A stretch of 54,703 nucleotides of DNA from UBA1195 sp045598025 (GTDB lineage: Bacteria > Bacteroidota > Bacteroidia > Bacteroidales > WCHB1-69), in the NCBI GenBank assembly GCA_045598025.1, contig JAZLLH010000044.1:1-54703 (forward strand), given 5' to 3'. Numbering within the stretch: the first letter of the stretch is position 1; every line of letters starts with the position of its first letter. The notes beneath the pieces are model-generated. The model saw nothing but the letters and a program-made list of their open reading frames with translations. It was not told the DNA's origin and searched no databases. This document shows, piece by piece, positions 44,401 through 53,142 of this stretch. A program made the position numbers and the translations under genes.

Positions 44401-45302
44401 TGAGGACTTGCAACCGCAAATGCGTGGAAGTGCTCGGAAAAGCCGGCGTGTTCGATTCCCTGAACGATATGCAGCGGGAACTGTTTGCCGATGAGATTTT
44501 TCTGGACAAACTGACCCGCTATGCAGCCCGTTATCAGGAGCAGAAAAACTGCATACAGATTTCCCTTTTCAACGAGGATGTACAGAGTGTGGAAGATTGT
44601 GGCATCGATATTCCTGTGGCGGCGCCCTGGAGTCAAATGCAGCGGCTTTTGATTGAGCAGGAAATCTGCGGGTATTTCATTTCAGCCCACCCAATGGATT
44701 ATTATCGATTGGAAATCAATAGTTTTGCTACTACTTCCATAGGAAAGTTGAAAGATCTGGAAACTGAGCGGAAAGTCGGTCAGGTTCAATATCTTCCTGT
44801 CATGCTGATGAAGGTGGATATCAAGGTCAGTCAAAAAGGTACGAATTATGCCGAAATCACAGTCCGTGACTACGATAATGAGTGTTCCTTCAAACTCTAT
44901 TCGGATTCTTTCACCCGGAACCGCAATCTGCTGCAGGAAAATTTACTGGTAATGCTCAATATGCAGTTGGTGGCCTATAAGGACAAGAGGGATAATAAGG
45001 AATACGTTTCATGGAAAATCAGCGAAATCATTCCGTTGGAAAACATGATGGAAAACATGACCCGCCGGTTGGAAATGTATATTCCTCTCTCGTTTGTGCA
45101 AACTGCTTTTGTAGACAGTATCAATGATTTGTTCAAGCAGTGTGAAGGCGGAAAATCAGTGGATGTGAACATGTACATTCAAGACGAAATTTCTCAGATG
45201 AATGTCTGTCTGACGCGTGATTTCTCATTGGATTTGCACGATTTTTGTCATCGATGCGAGGAAATGTTCCCTGAAGTAAAAATGTTATTGAAGAGCAAGT
45301 AA
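41493..45302 (+). CDS. dnaE: DNA polymerase III alpha subunit
   Basis: This replicative polymerase is 1269 residues. The N-terminal PHP domain keeps its metal motifs (HLHVHTQYS, ITDHGTMYG, SACLAGEVP, TNDVHF). The palm has VGPGRGSAAGSVVAYCL and the catalytic PDIDVDF with Asp497 and Asp499. FNKSHATCYSWVAYQTAYLK marks the fingers and tandem HhH region, and an OB-fold follows. The ATG at 41493 (MPEFTHLHVHTQ) is chosen because the PHP domain starts there; the upstream open frame is non-coding. A GACCTTTG box at 41461-41468 is a near match to the -7 element. Confidence 0.96.
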   Translation: MPEFTHLHVHTQYSILDGMSTVQGLVDKCLRVGMNALAITDHGTMYGIKEFYDYVDKKNGKVRDEIKEIEAELAGLKATEAPGAEAVSQCEDRLEAARKKIFKPIFGCEVYVARQTATNPKGSRLVHEHKENGSGYHLILLAKNETGYHNLCKIVSSAWIDGYYSRPRIDRELLEKYHEGLIVSSACLAGEVPKAIASNDFEKAKAAIMWYKQLFGDDYYLELQRHQTDKPGGDRGVYEQQQPVNEGILRLAAETGTKVICTNDVHFVEEEHGEAHDRLICLSTGKKWSDIDRMHYTKQEWLKSPEEMAAIFSDVPEALSNTQEIVNKVECFKLKHDPIMPVFDIPKEFGTVEDYKTRFSEDDLKAEFESDEEGKGRIAKLGGIDRVYRIKLEADYLRKLTLDGACKRYGDPVPADIMERIDFELSVMRNMGFPGYFLIVQDFIAAARNMGVSVGPGRGSAAGSVVAYCLKITDVDPLKYDLLFERFLNPDRISLPDIDVDFDDDGRYKVLNWITEKYGKERVAHIITYGTMATKSSIKDVARVQDLDLSESIRLTKLIPAKFPEDPQTGKAPKVNLKNCLERVPELKEAYEKTAEVREVLTYASQLEGTVRQTGVHACGVIIGADDLTNFAPLSTVKDKESGEDVLVTQYEGAVVEDVGLIKMDFLGLRTLSIIKDTLDNIQKSKGETLDINAIPIDDELTYKLFCDGGTVAVFQFESAGMQKYLRELQPSKFEDIIAMNALYRPGPMDYIPQFISRKQGREPIEYDISIMEKYLKETYGITVYQEQVMLLSRLLANFTRGESDTLRKAMGKKQKDKLDKLKPKFIEQGKVNGHDEKVLEKIWADWEKFASYAFNKSHATCYSWVAYQTAYLKAHYPAEFMAANLTHNQSDTEEVANLTADCKRMKISMLGPDINESDLTFTVNKKGEIRFGLAALKGLGESAADSIVHERNENGPYTSVLDFLKRVNLRTCNRKCVEVLGKAGVFDSLNDMQRELFADEIFLDKLTRYAARYQEQKNCIQISLFNEDVQSVEDCGIDIPVAAPWSQMQRLLIEQEICGYFISAHPMDYYRLEINSFATTSIGKLKDLETERKVGQVQYLPVMLMKVDIKVSQKGTNYAEITVRDYDNECSFKLYSDSFTRNRNLLQENLLVMLNMQLVAYKDKRDNKEYVSWKISEIIPLENMMENMTRRLEMYIPLSFVQTAFVDSINDLFKQCEGGKSVDVNMYIQDEISQMNVCLTRDFSLDLHDFCHRCEEMFPEVKMLLKSK

Positions 45303-45340
45303 CAGAACGATTTTAATATTATCAAAAAATATAGACAGCT

Positions 45341-47776
45341 ATGAGGAAAATTTGGGCATTGTTGATTTTTGTTTCAGTAACTTTCTCACTGCGAGCCCAA
45401 ACAGTGGATGAAAATTGCGTGGACGGTGTGTTGTATTTTCAATTGAAACCGGAATTTCCGATGGATATGCTGACGATAGCGGAAAATGGAACGGTGGATA
45501 CTTCCCGACTGGCATTTTTGTCGGATATTTTTCAAAAATACGGTGTGTACGATGTGTGCCGTCCGTTTAATTTGTTCGGTAACGAACAGTTGCTGCGTGT
45601 CATGGAAGTGCATTTTGACCGTATGTATGAAATCGGTGCATTCATAGAAGAACTTTCCAAATCCCCATGGATTTCCTATGCAGAAAGAGTGCCTTTGTTC
45701 CGACCGCTGTACAAGGTGAATGATCCTTATTACGGGAATGTGAACAATCGGAACTGGAAATGGTATCTGGATATGATCAAGGCCGATTCCGCCTGGGATA
45801 TACAAACGGGAAGTTCCCACGTGAAAGTGGCCGTTGTGGATAATTACGTATGGGGTGAGCATCCGGATCTTCAGATAGATTCTGCCAATATGTGCGCTGT
45901 GGGATACGATCGTACCCAGGGGTATACCTATGCGGTGGGAACAGCTGCGCCTCCTGCATCTGAAATTCCGCAGGAAAGTTCTGAATATGCGTATTCTGCC
46001 TCTCATGGAACGCATTGTGCCGGTCTGGTAGGTGCCATCAACAATAACCGAATCGGGGTGGCATCCATAGGCGGTGGCGTTACCCTGATGGGAGTGTCCG
46101 CTACAACGTCTCAATACGTCAATTACATCATGTATGGAGTTCAGGGAGTACAGTGGGCGGCCATGAGTGGCGCCAAGGTTATCAGCATGTCATTTGGCAG
46201 TTCAACGGCTTCCCAGACACAGCAATTGGTGATGCAGACCTGCCATGATGCGGGTATCGTATTGCTGGCTTCTGCCGGTAACGAAGGGGACGAAGACAAC
46301 AGCATACTTTATCCGGCCGGTTACAGCTCGGTGATTTCGGTTGCTTCAGTTGATGGAGACGGAAAACTTTCCTATTTTTCCCAGTGGGGGCCTGGCAGAG
46401 CAGATATTGCCGCTCCGGGAGGATTCATCAGTTCATCTTTGTATTATCCCAATATGTTGAGTACCACTTATTGCAAGTCCTATGTAGTGAAAAATATGGG
46501 ATTTTCCGGAACATATTATGACGGAATGCAGGGAACGTCCATGGCATGTCCGGTGGCTGCCGGTCTGGTCGGACTGCTGTTGTCTAAAGATTCCACCCTG
46601 ACTCCGGATGCTGTGAAAACGCGTTTGCAGCAGACGGCTATTCCTTTGCCATCCGCCTCCGTACACACCATTGATGGTTACGGATATATCAATGCATATG
46701 CGGCCTTGCTGTACGAATACCTAATTGTTTCCCGAACCGAAATAGATTTTCCCAAAAAGCAGGGGTACGTTGATTCTCTGGTTGTCAATGCTTCCAAACC
46801 ATGGACCCTGAGCGGTCTTCCTTCTTGGCTTTCAGCGAGCTGTACTTCCGGTGATTCCGGAGCGACCACCATTGTACTGACTACCTTGTCGGAAAATGAA
46901 ACCGCTGCTTCCCGTTCGGCTGTACTGACTTTTACCGGCACGGGAAAAACCGGATCCAAGACGGTGAAAGTGACTCAGTCCAATTATGATTTCCGCTTGA
47001 ATATTTCCCCACGTAAGATTGTGTTTTCCGGCAAAAAGGGACTGTATGACACCTTGCATGTGTCATCTGTACTCCGTTGGTCCATGCAGACCGGCAACAA
47101 CAATTGGCTGGCAACGGATATCCAGGCCATAACTCCGGATTCTTCCATTATCGTACTGGGTACCCGTTCTGCCAATACGACCGGAGGGCAGAGGGAAGTT
47201 TGTCTGGTATTTTCCGCCAGCGGGATTCCGAACGATACGGTGTGGGTAGTGCAGCGAATGGCCGATTTCATTACCCTGTCTACGGCTATTGCTTCCATGG
47301 ACGGATTCCAGGGCGCCCATGCCTCGCTGATGGTGTATTCCAATGTGCAATGGCAGGTGAAAGGGGGAGACAGTTCCTGGATTGTTCCAGAAATTTCCGG
47401 TGCTCGGGATACGGCGGAACTGATTTTTACTTCATTGAGTGACAATAGAAGCGGTGATGTGCGTTCGGCTGCTTATACCATCACCAATGGAACCATTAAT
47501 AAAGGATTGACTATCAAGCAATACAATAATCTTTCCATCCTTATAACCGACGAAGATGCAAATTGGCAGGTATATCCCAATCCGGCTTCCGAGCAGGTAT
47601 TTTGCCGTATGGGAGTAACTGATGCAGCGCAAGCCTGTCTGTACGATGTATACGGCCGTCTGTTGCAGTCGGTCAGAGTTGAGGCGGAAACAGCTGTCTT
47701 CCAGTTAGAGGAACTCCCGGCCGGTGTTTATTTCATTCGCTGCGGAAACCATCAGGCGCAAGTAGTGAAGCAGTAG
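45341..47776 (+). CDS. Secreted S8 subtilisin-family protease with BACON-like domains and T9SS sorting domain
   Basis: This 811-residue protein has a signal peptide (MRKIWALLIFVSVTFSLRAQ) and a prodomain (about 25-125). In the S8 catalytic domain (about 135-455) the triad is Asp167 (VAVVDNY), His222 (SHGTHCAG) and Ser400 (GTSMACP). Three BACON-like Ig domains follow (about 465-545, 548-635, 640-725); the first has SKPWTLSGLPSWLSAS. A T9SS type A sorting domain ends the protein (YPNPASEQVF, then LPAGVYFIRCG). BACON domains are usually carbohydrate- or mucin-associated, so the enzyme is likely a surface or secreted protease acting on glycoproteins; that is inference. It starts 38 bases after dnaE. 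Confidence 0.94.
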   Translation: MRKIWALLIFVSVTFSLRAQTVDENCVDGVLYFQLKPEFPMDMLTIAENGTVDTSRLAFLSDIFQKYGVYDVCRPFNLFGNEQLLRVMEVHFDRMYEIGAFIEELSKSPWISYAERVPLFRPLYKVNDPYYGNVNNRNWKWYLDMIKADSAWDIQTGSSHVKVAVVDNYVWGEHPDLQIDSANMCAVGYDRTQGYTYAVGTAAPPASEIPQESSEYAYSASHGTHCAGLVGAINNNRIGVASIGGGVTLMGVSATTSQYVNYIMYGVQGVQWAAMSGAKVISMSFGSSTASQTQQLVMQTCHDAGIVLLASAGNEGDEDNSILYPAGYSSVISVASVDGDGKLSYFSQWGPGRADIAAPGGFISSSLYYPNMLSTTYCKSYVVKNMGFSGTYYDGMQGTSMACPVAAGLVGLLLSKDSTLTPDAVKTRLQQTAIPLPSASVHTIDGYGYINAYAALLYEYLIVSRTEIDFPKKQGYVDSLVVNASKPWTLSGLPSWLSASCTSGDSGATTIVLTTLSENETAASRSAVLTFTGTGKTGSKTVKVTQSNYDFRLNISPRKIVFSGKKGLYDTLHVSSVLRWSMQTGNNNWLATDIQAITPDSSIIVLGTRSANTTGGQREVCLVFSASGIPNDTVWVVQRMADFITLSTAIASMDGFQGAHASLMVYSNVQWQVKGGDSSWIVPEISGARDTAELIFTSLSDNRSGDVRSAAYTITNGTINKGLTIKQYNNLSILITDEDANWQVYPNPASEQVFCRMGVTDAAQACLYDVYGRLLQSVRVEAETAVFQLEELPAGVYFIRCGNHQAQVVKQ

Positions 47777-47824
47777 ACGGCCATTTCGTCCGTTTGTGCG
47801 TCAAACCGTTAGGGTCTGGATTTG

Positions 47825-48595
47825 TCAGTGGAAACTTTTCAGTTCGCGGCTGTCAAAGACGGGGCCCTCTGTACATACGCACTGATTTCCGTGATGTTCG
47901 GTAGGCGTGACGCAGCACAGGCAGGCTCCCAGACCGCAGGCCATGGTATTTTCAAGGGAGACTTCGCAAGGAATACCTTCGCTTTCGGCCATGCGGGACA
48001 CGGCTTTCATCATTGGCGTAGGACCGCAGCAGAAGACACGGTCGAATTTTTTCAAGTCCTGCATCAGGCTGTGCTGGGTGATAAGGCCTTTTTCTCCCAG
48101 ACTTCCGTCATCGGTGCAGAGAGCCGTTTCCTCCTCGAAAAGACGGCGGATAGCAAGAGATTTTTCACTTTTCCCTGCCAACAGTACCTGAGGACGTATT
48201 CCCTGCTTCCGGAAGGCTTTGGACAGATACACCATGGGAGCTATGCCCGCTCCACCTCCGAGCAAAAGCGGATGTTGGCTTTCGCTGTAATGAAATCCAT
48301 TTCCCAGAGGAAAAACAATGTCCAGACAATCTCCGATTGAGCAGTTTCCGAGGCTGAGAGTGCCTTTTCCTACTTTTTTGATGTACATTTTCAATATGTT
48401 CCGTTCTGTGTCTACGTCACACACGGAAATGGGGCGTCGCAGAAAGGTGTCGGGTGAACGGGGAATCTGTATGTTGACGAATTGTCCGGGGCGAACCTCT
48501 TTCAAATCGCCTTTCAGGGTTTGTACTTCCAGCAGGAAATCCGAATCGGGAAGTTCTTGTTTATTTACGATGGTAAAAATTTCTATCTGTTTCAT
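47825..48595 (-). CDS. pyrK: Dihydroorotate dehydrogenase electron-transfer subunit (PyrK family)
   Basis: This 256-residue protein has a FAD-binding barrel (RPISVCDVD near residue 55), an NAD-binding fold (LLLGGGAGIAPMVYLS) and a C-terminal [2Fe-2S] site (CGLGACLCC, then Cys in NQCVCTEGPVF). PyrK passes electrons from PyrD to NAD+ in class 1B dihydroorotate dehydrogenase. No pyrD is adjacent. Its start overlaps the Ig-like lipoprotein stop by four bases and so joins the rnf operon. Related flavoproteins act with other partners, so a role tied to Rnf is possible but unproven. Confidence 0.88.
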   Translation of the reverse strand: MKQIEIFTIVNKQELPDSDFLLEVQTLKGDLKEVRPGQFVNIQIPRSPDTFLRRPISVCDVDTERNILKMYIKKVGKGTLSLGNCSIGDCLDIVFPLGNGFHYSESQHPLLLGGGAGIAPMVYLSKAFRKQGIRPQVLLAGKSEKSLAIRRLFEEETALCTDDGSLGEKGLITQHSLMQDLKKFDRVFCCGPTPMMKAVSRMAESEGIPCEVSLENTMACGLGACLCCVTPTEHHGNQCVCTEGPVFDSRELKSFH

Positions 48596-50277
48596 TTAAA
48601 ATCAATTACAATGTTTTCTTCAATAATCCAATTTTTTTTCACTTCCCATTTCTGCGGACTGCAAAAAACGGCTTCGGCCTGTCGCCTGTATGCGTATTTT
48701 CCCTCATCCCACCTGGAATTTCCGTTTGCATCGGCAATGATGCGCAGATGATATTTTCCTTCTTTCAGATGGGAAAAACGAAGGTCTGATTTGTTCTCAT
48801 CCCCAACCGTCAGCCGTTGTTCGTAGGCGACTGTCTGGTCTTCCTTCAGCAACTGTAGAATGTAGTCTTGAGATTTCGGAAATTGCAGGTGCAGCAGCAG
48901 TTGCCCGTATTCCTTTTTGCCCCGCATGCTGAACTCGGCTCTGATGCTGTCGCTGTATTTTCCGTTATAGGCGAGACAGGCAGAATCCGCTATCTGCAAA
49001 ACGTATGTCGATCGCGAATGTAAGGGATACAGGAGGAGCAGGCTATCATAGGAAATCTTCAGGTCGAAATCTGTGATATCGGAAGTATCCTTGTCTTTGG
49101 ATACCTGCAGACGAAATGCGGATTTTTCTATTGATTTCAGCGGATAATCAAAGACGATGGTGAATTTTTCTCCTATTTCTACATTGCGGTCAAATCGGGA
49201 CGATAGGATATTTTTCTGGGTATTGCCCTTGGTATCTTTGCTGTTTTTGGACAGTCCGAAAGGAATCAGACTGACCGTATCCATCAACAAGCCATTGGCC
49301 CATAATTCGAACCATTCGGTTTTGTTCCGGGCAGTATCCGTCACGTATATTCTGCAGCTATCTTTTTCCTTGTCCCAACATTCCAGGTAAGGCAGATTTT
49401 CTCCCTCCAGCGGTTTCAGCAGAAAGGAGTCGACCGAAAGGCTGAAGACAAAACTGTGGCAGCCAGGATTGAGCGTGCGGTAGGACAGCAGGCGGAAGTT
49501 GGAATCTTTTTCCTGGAACACCCTGAGCAGAAAATCTGTGGAATCAGGGAAAATGTGCCTCCCGTTGGAATCCGTCTGCATGACCATCGGTCGGATGGGG
49601 GAGTTGTCGTTCCAAAACGCTATGGATTCGTCCGTCTGATCCCATATGCGGTTGTAGTTTTTGTCCGTCAGGGCGAGCAAACGGTAAGGTTTGTCCGGAA
49701 TATTTTCAAAAGAGAAATGCCCCTTATTGTCCGTTAGGGTGAAGAACTCGCCCGGGCCTCTGTATATGGCGGAATCATCCGCGTCCCCATACAGGAACAC
49801 ACAGGCTTTGCTGACTGCTTCCATGGTGTATGCGTCAACCACTTTTCCTCCCAGTCCCATGCTGTCCACGGTGGAACCCGTGGAAAAAATCAGGCGGGTC
49901 GGGGGAAGCGTGTTGTTTTCTGTGATGTCCCGCACGGCTCCCATCAGGTCAATGTGGTAGGTGGTGTTGGATTTCAGGCTATCCTTCAATTTAATGATCA
50001 GTTTTTTACCTTTGATGATATAATCCGGTTGTCTGACAGGAACCGGAGTGATGAGAATGCTGTCCGTCGGAGAATTCAATGAGAAATATTCGTCAAAACA
50101 GATTTGAATCTCTTTGGATGCAACGGCCGTATCTCCCATGGAAGGTATGAGCTGTATGATTTGAGGCGGAGTCACATCTTTGGGACCTCCGTTCAAAGTG
50201 GCCACACTGGCGCATCCGTAAAGGAGGCCCATGCCGCAGATCGCTATCAGAAAGTAGTTGATTTTCCGTGTTCGCAT
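48592..50277 (-). CDS. Ig-like domain lipoprotein (Big_5-type)
   Basis: This 561-residue predicted lipoprotein has a lipobox ending LLYGC (Cys near residue 22) after MRTRKINYFLIAICGMG. An Ig-like domain of the Big_5 type follows (about 38-135: PPQIIQLIPSMGDTAVASK and TTYHIDLMGAVRDI). A carboxypeptidase-regulatory-like segment (about 140-215) and further beta-rich domains make up the rest. It is probably an outer-membrane or periplasmic lipoprotein of unknown function. It starts eight bases after rnfA and overlaps pyrK by four bases, so it is transcribed with the rnf genes. Confidence 0.85.
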   Translation of the reverse strand: MRTRKINYFLIAICGMGLLYGCASVATLNGGPKDVTPPQIIQLIPSMGDTAVASKEIQICFDEYFSLNSPTDSILITPVPVRQPDYIIKGKKLIIKLKDSLKSNTTYHIDLMGAVRDITENNTLPPTRLIFSTGSTVDSMGLGGKVVDAYTMEAVSKACVFLYGDADDSAIYRGPGEFFTLTDNKGHFSFENIPDKPYRLLALTDKNYNRIWDQTDESIAFWNDNSPIRPMVMQTDSNGRHIFPDSTDFLLRVFQEKDSNFRLLSYRTLNPGCHSFVFSLSVDSFLLKPLEGENLPYLECWDKEKDSCRIYVTDTARNKTEWFELWANGLLMDTVSLIPFGLSKNSKDTKGNTQKNILSSRFDRNVEIGEKFTIVFDYPLKSIEKSAFRLQVSKDKDTSDITDFDLKISYDSLLLLYPLHSRSTYVLQIADSACLAYNGKYSDSIRAEFSMRGKKEYGQLLLHLQFPKSQDYILQLLKEDQTVAYEQRLTVGDENKSDLRFSHLKEGKYHLRIIADANGNSRWDEGKYAYRRQAEAVFCSPQKWEVKKNWIIEENIVIDFK

Positions 50278-50285
50278 TGTTCTAT

Positions 50286-50858
50286 CTATACCAGTCCGGA
50301 AAAACCCATAAAAGCCAGTGCCAGAATGCCGGCAGTAATCAGTGCGATGGGCATTCCTTTCATCGCTTGAGGAATATCTGCCAATTCCATCTGTTCACGC
50401 AATCCGGCAAACAGTATCAGAGAGAGACCGTAGCCGACAGCGGTTGCAAAAGCGAAAATCAAGCCGCCTCCCAAAGTGAAATTCCTTTGGATGACCATGA
50501 TGGCGACGCCAAGGACGGCACAGTTTGTCGTAATCAGCGGAAGGAATACACCCAATGCCTGATAGAGAGAGGGGGTGATTTTTTTCAAAATGATTTCCAC
50601 CATTTGCACCAATGCTGCGATAACCAGAATGAAACTGATGGTCTGCAGGTATTCCAGTTCAAAGGGAATCAGGATGTATTCCTGTATCAGAAAGGTGACC
50701 AGCGTGGACAGGGTGATGACGAATACGACAGCACCAGACATGCCTACGGCTGTGGATATTTTGTTGGATACTCCCAAAAAAGGACATATGCCCAAAAATT
50801 GGGAAAATACGATATTGTTGACGAAGATGGCGCCTATGACAATGATGAATATTTCCAT
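50286..50858 (-). CDS. rnfA: Rnf electron transport complex subunit RnfA
   Basis: This 190-residue membrane protein has six predicted helices and belongs to the RnfA/NqrE family. Typical stretches are IVFSQFLGICPFLGVSN and LITTNCAVLGVAI. It forms part of the membrane core that couples ferredoxin:NAD+ electron transfer to Na+ or H+ movement. It lies 12 bases after rnfE. The paralogue RnfE in the next gene makes the typical inverted-topology pair. Confidence 0.95.
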   Translation of the reverse strand: MEIFIIVIGAIFVNNIVFSQFLGICPFLGVSNKISTAVGMSGAVVFVITLSTLVTFLIQEYILIPFELEYLQTISFILVIAALVQMVEIILKKITPSLYQALGVFLPLITTNCAVLGVAIMVIQRNFTLGGGLIFAFATAVGYGLSLILFAGLREQMELADIPQAMKGMPIALITAGILALAFMGFSGLV

Positions 50859-50870
50859 ATTTCTGAAAAA

Positions 50871-51455
50871 TTAAGCTCTGTTTTTAATGGCATGAATAAA
50901 TGCAATGATGAAGCCCAGGGCCAAAAAGGCACCGGGGGCCAGGACGAATACCAATATACCGTCTCCGGGAATGAGTTTGTGACCGAAAACAGCGTAGTTT
51001 CCCAGCAGTTCGCGGAACATGCCCAAAACGGTCAGGCCCAGCGTAAATCCCAGGCCCATACCGGCACCATCCACAAAGGAAGACCAGATTCCGTTTTTGG
51101 ATGCGAAGGCTTCCGCCCTTCCCAATATGATGCAGTTGACAACAATCAGAGGAATGAACAGTCCCAGACTTTCGTACAGGTTCGGTACATAGGCTTCCAT
51201 GCACATCTGAACAATGGTTACCAGGGAAGCGATAATCACAATGAAGGAAGGAATGCGCACTTTGTCAGGAATCCATGACTTGACGCAGGAAATGATGACA
51301 TTGGACAGAATGAGGACGGCTGTAGTGGCCAGTCCCATTCCCAATCCGTTCACAGCCGAGGTGGTTACCCCCAGAGTCGGACACATTCCCAGCATGAGGG
51401 CAAAAGTCGGACTTTCTTTGAAAAAACCTTTGGTAAAATTCTGTATCTGATTCAT
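50871..51455 (-). CDS. rnfE: Rnf electron transport complex subunit RnfE
   Basis: This 194-residue RnfE/NqrD-family membrane protein has six predicted helices. Family stretches are FALMLGMCPTLGVTTSAVNGLGMG and IPLIVVNCIILGRAEAFA. It pairs with RnfA around the membrane iron-sulfur site. It lies 12 bases after rnfG. Confidence 0.95.
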   Translation of the reverse strand: MNQIQNFTKGFFKESPTFALMLGMCPTLGVTTSAVNGLGMGLATTAVLILSNVIISCVKSWIPDKVRIPSFIVIIASLVTIVQMCMEAYVPNLYESLGLFIPLIVVNCIILGRAEAFASKNGIWSSFVDGAGMGLGFTLGLTVLGMFRELLGNYAVFGHKLIPGDGILVFVLAPGAFLALGFIIAFIHAIKNRA

Positions 51456-51467
51456 GCTTTATTCTCC

Positions 51468-52061
51468 TTATTCTGATTTCATGCTCGAATATGCGGTTTC
51501 CATGGCATCGCAATAGGCTCTGGAACTGATAGTCGCCGCCGTGATTGCCTGCACGTCTCCACCGTCTTTCTTAACCCGGAGTTTGAATTGTTTCGGATTT
51601 TTCCTTTCGAACTGGCTGTAGAAAGCGGGCTCTGTCATTTTGGAACCCAATCCGGGTGTTTCCGAGTGGTTCAGCACAGCAACTTTGAAAATGCTTCCTT
51701 CCGGTGTGAATCCTGCCATCAGGCGGATGGTTCCACCGAATCCTTTTGTAGAGAAGGTTTCCACTGCAGTACCCACTTCTTTTCCCTGGCGGAAGGCGTG
51801 GTAGAGGGTCAAAGAATCGGCCGGTGCCGGTTTGTAGAATATGCTTTGGATATTTTTTGTCTCAATCGCTTTTTTTTCTGTTTTCAGGTCATCAAAAGGG
51901 GGCAGTACCTCCTTGACAGCGGCCTGTTGCTGTGATTCTTTGGACTGCCGGATGGGCGTTTCTGTTGCCTGGTATACGGCGGCTAATGCCACTCCTGCCA
52001 GAACGCAAACTGTCAGCAGGGTGAGAAACATGTTGATGAAACTGGATTTCGCTTTTCCCAT
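51468..52061 (-). CDS. rnfG: Rnf electron transport complex subunit RnfG
   Basis: This 197-residue protein has an N-terminal anchor (FLTLLTVCVLAGVALAAVY) and a periplasmic FMN-binding domain. FMN is attached covalently to a Thr in the family motif S/TGAT. Here the motif reads TAATISS (174-180), with the acceptor Thr177 kept and Gly replaced by Ala. HSETPGLGSKM is the other conserved stretch. It lies 39 bases after rnfD. Confidence 0.93.
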   Translation of the reverse strand: MGKAKSSFINMFLTLLTVCVLAGVALAAVYQATETPIRQSKESQQQAAVKEVLPPFDDLKTEKKAIETKNIQSIFYKPAPADSLTLYHAFRQGKEVGTAVETFSTKGFGGTIRLMAGFTPEGSIFKVAVLNHSETPGLGSKMTEPAFYSQFERKNPKQFKLRVKKDGGDVQAITAATISSRAYCDAMETAYSSMKSE

Positions 52062-52100
52062 TTTGTCTTTAATTAATTTTTATGTATCAAATCGGTATCC

Positions 52101-53102
52101 TTATTTTGTTGCGTTTCCGAAACGTTTGGGAGGAAAGGCCCTGTTGAGGAGGGGTACGACGGAGTTCATCAGCAGAATGGCGAAGGAAACACCTTCCGGA
52201 TAGGCTCCCCATACACGAATGATGATGGTCAGCAGACCGCAACCGCATCCGAATATGATTTTACCCCAGTTGCTCATGGGGGATGTGACCATGTCCGTGG
52301 CCATGAATACGGCTCCCAGCAGCATACCGCCGGCCAGGATGTGGTAGCTTCCCGGTATGTACAGGGAAGGATTGGCCAAATGGAGAATGCTGGCAAAAAT
52401 CCATGCCGTTCCAATAAAGCAGACCGGAATGTGCCAGGTGATGACTTTGCGGCACAGCATGAAAATTCCGCCAATCAGGATGGCGATAGCGGCTATTTCA
52501 CCCATGGATCCTCCCTGTTCTCCGATCAGCATCTGGGCATAGGTCGGAAGCTGATCCATCAGTTCGGACATATCTTTGCCCTGACTGAGTCCGGTTTTGA
52601 TCATTCCCAGGGGAGTGGCGCCTGTCGTGGCACTGACGGTATGGAGCGATCCACTGAACCAGGTGCGGGGGAGAGGCCAGGTCGTCATCTGTTGGGGAAA
52701 GGATATGAGCAGGGCAACGCGTCCGACCAAGGCTGGGTTGAACAGATTGTTTCCCAATCCTCCGAAAGGCATTTTGGCCACACCGATGGCGATGAGTGCC
52801 CCTATGAGCATGATCCACCAGGGGAGGTTGCTGGGAACATTGAAAGCCAGTAACATGCCCGTAATTACGGCAGAACCGTCCGATATGGAACATCTTTTTT
52901 TAAGAAGGAATTTTTGGATAAACCATTCGAAGAAAACGCAGGCAGCGACAGAAATCAATGTCAGTTTCAGCGCATCCGTTCCGAAGGAAAGGACAGAAAC
53001 GACAAAAGCCGGCAGCAGTGCGATGACTACGGTCCACATGATTTTGCGAACAGAATCGTCCGAGTGGGTGTGTGGTGATCCGGAAACTTGTAATAATGGC
53101 AT
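52101..53102 (-). CDS. rnfD: Rnf electron transport complex subunit RnfD
   Basis: This 333-residue membrane protein has about 8-10 helices. The covalent FMN motif is TGAT at 160-163 in VSATTGATPLGMIK. The N-terminal SPHTHSDDSVRKIMW and the stretch FGGLGNNLFNPALVGR are family markers. It lies 40 bases after rnfC. Confidence 0.95.
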   Translation of the reverse strand: MPLLQVSGSPHTHSDDSVRKIMWTVVIALLPAFVVSVLSFGTDALKLTLISVAACVFFEWFIQKFLLKKRCSISDGSAVITGMLLAFNVPSNLPWWIMLIGALIAIGVAKMPFGGLGNNLFNPALVGRVALLISFPQQMTTWPLPRTWFSGSLHTVSATTGATPLGMIKTGLSQGKDMSELMDQLPTYAQMLIGEQGGSMGEIAAIAILIGGIFMLCRKVITWHIPVCFIGTAWIFASILHLANPSLYIPGSYHILAGGMLLGAVFMATDMVTSPMSNWGKIIFGCGCGLLTIIIRVWGAYPEGVSFAILLMNSVVPLLNRAFPPKRFGNATK

Positions 53103-53142
53103 ATGTTATATGTATTTATGTCGTAGAACGGTATTTTGGTTG

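Noticed and set aside
42633..44636. 667-codon open frame antisense to dnaE
   Set aside because: Codon bias of dnaE leaves the antisense frame free of stops. The translation has no recognisable domain, and dnaE is certain on the other strand.
50268..51278. 336-codon open frame opposite rnfA and rnfE
   Set aside because: Spans two well-supported genes and is rich in Gln/Asn/His, typical for the reverse of membrane protein genes.
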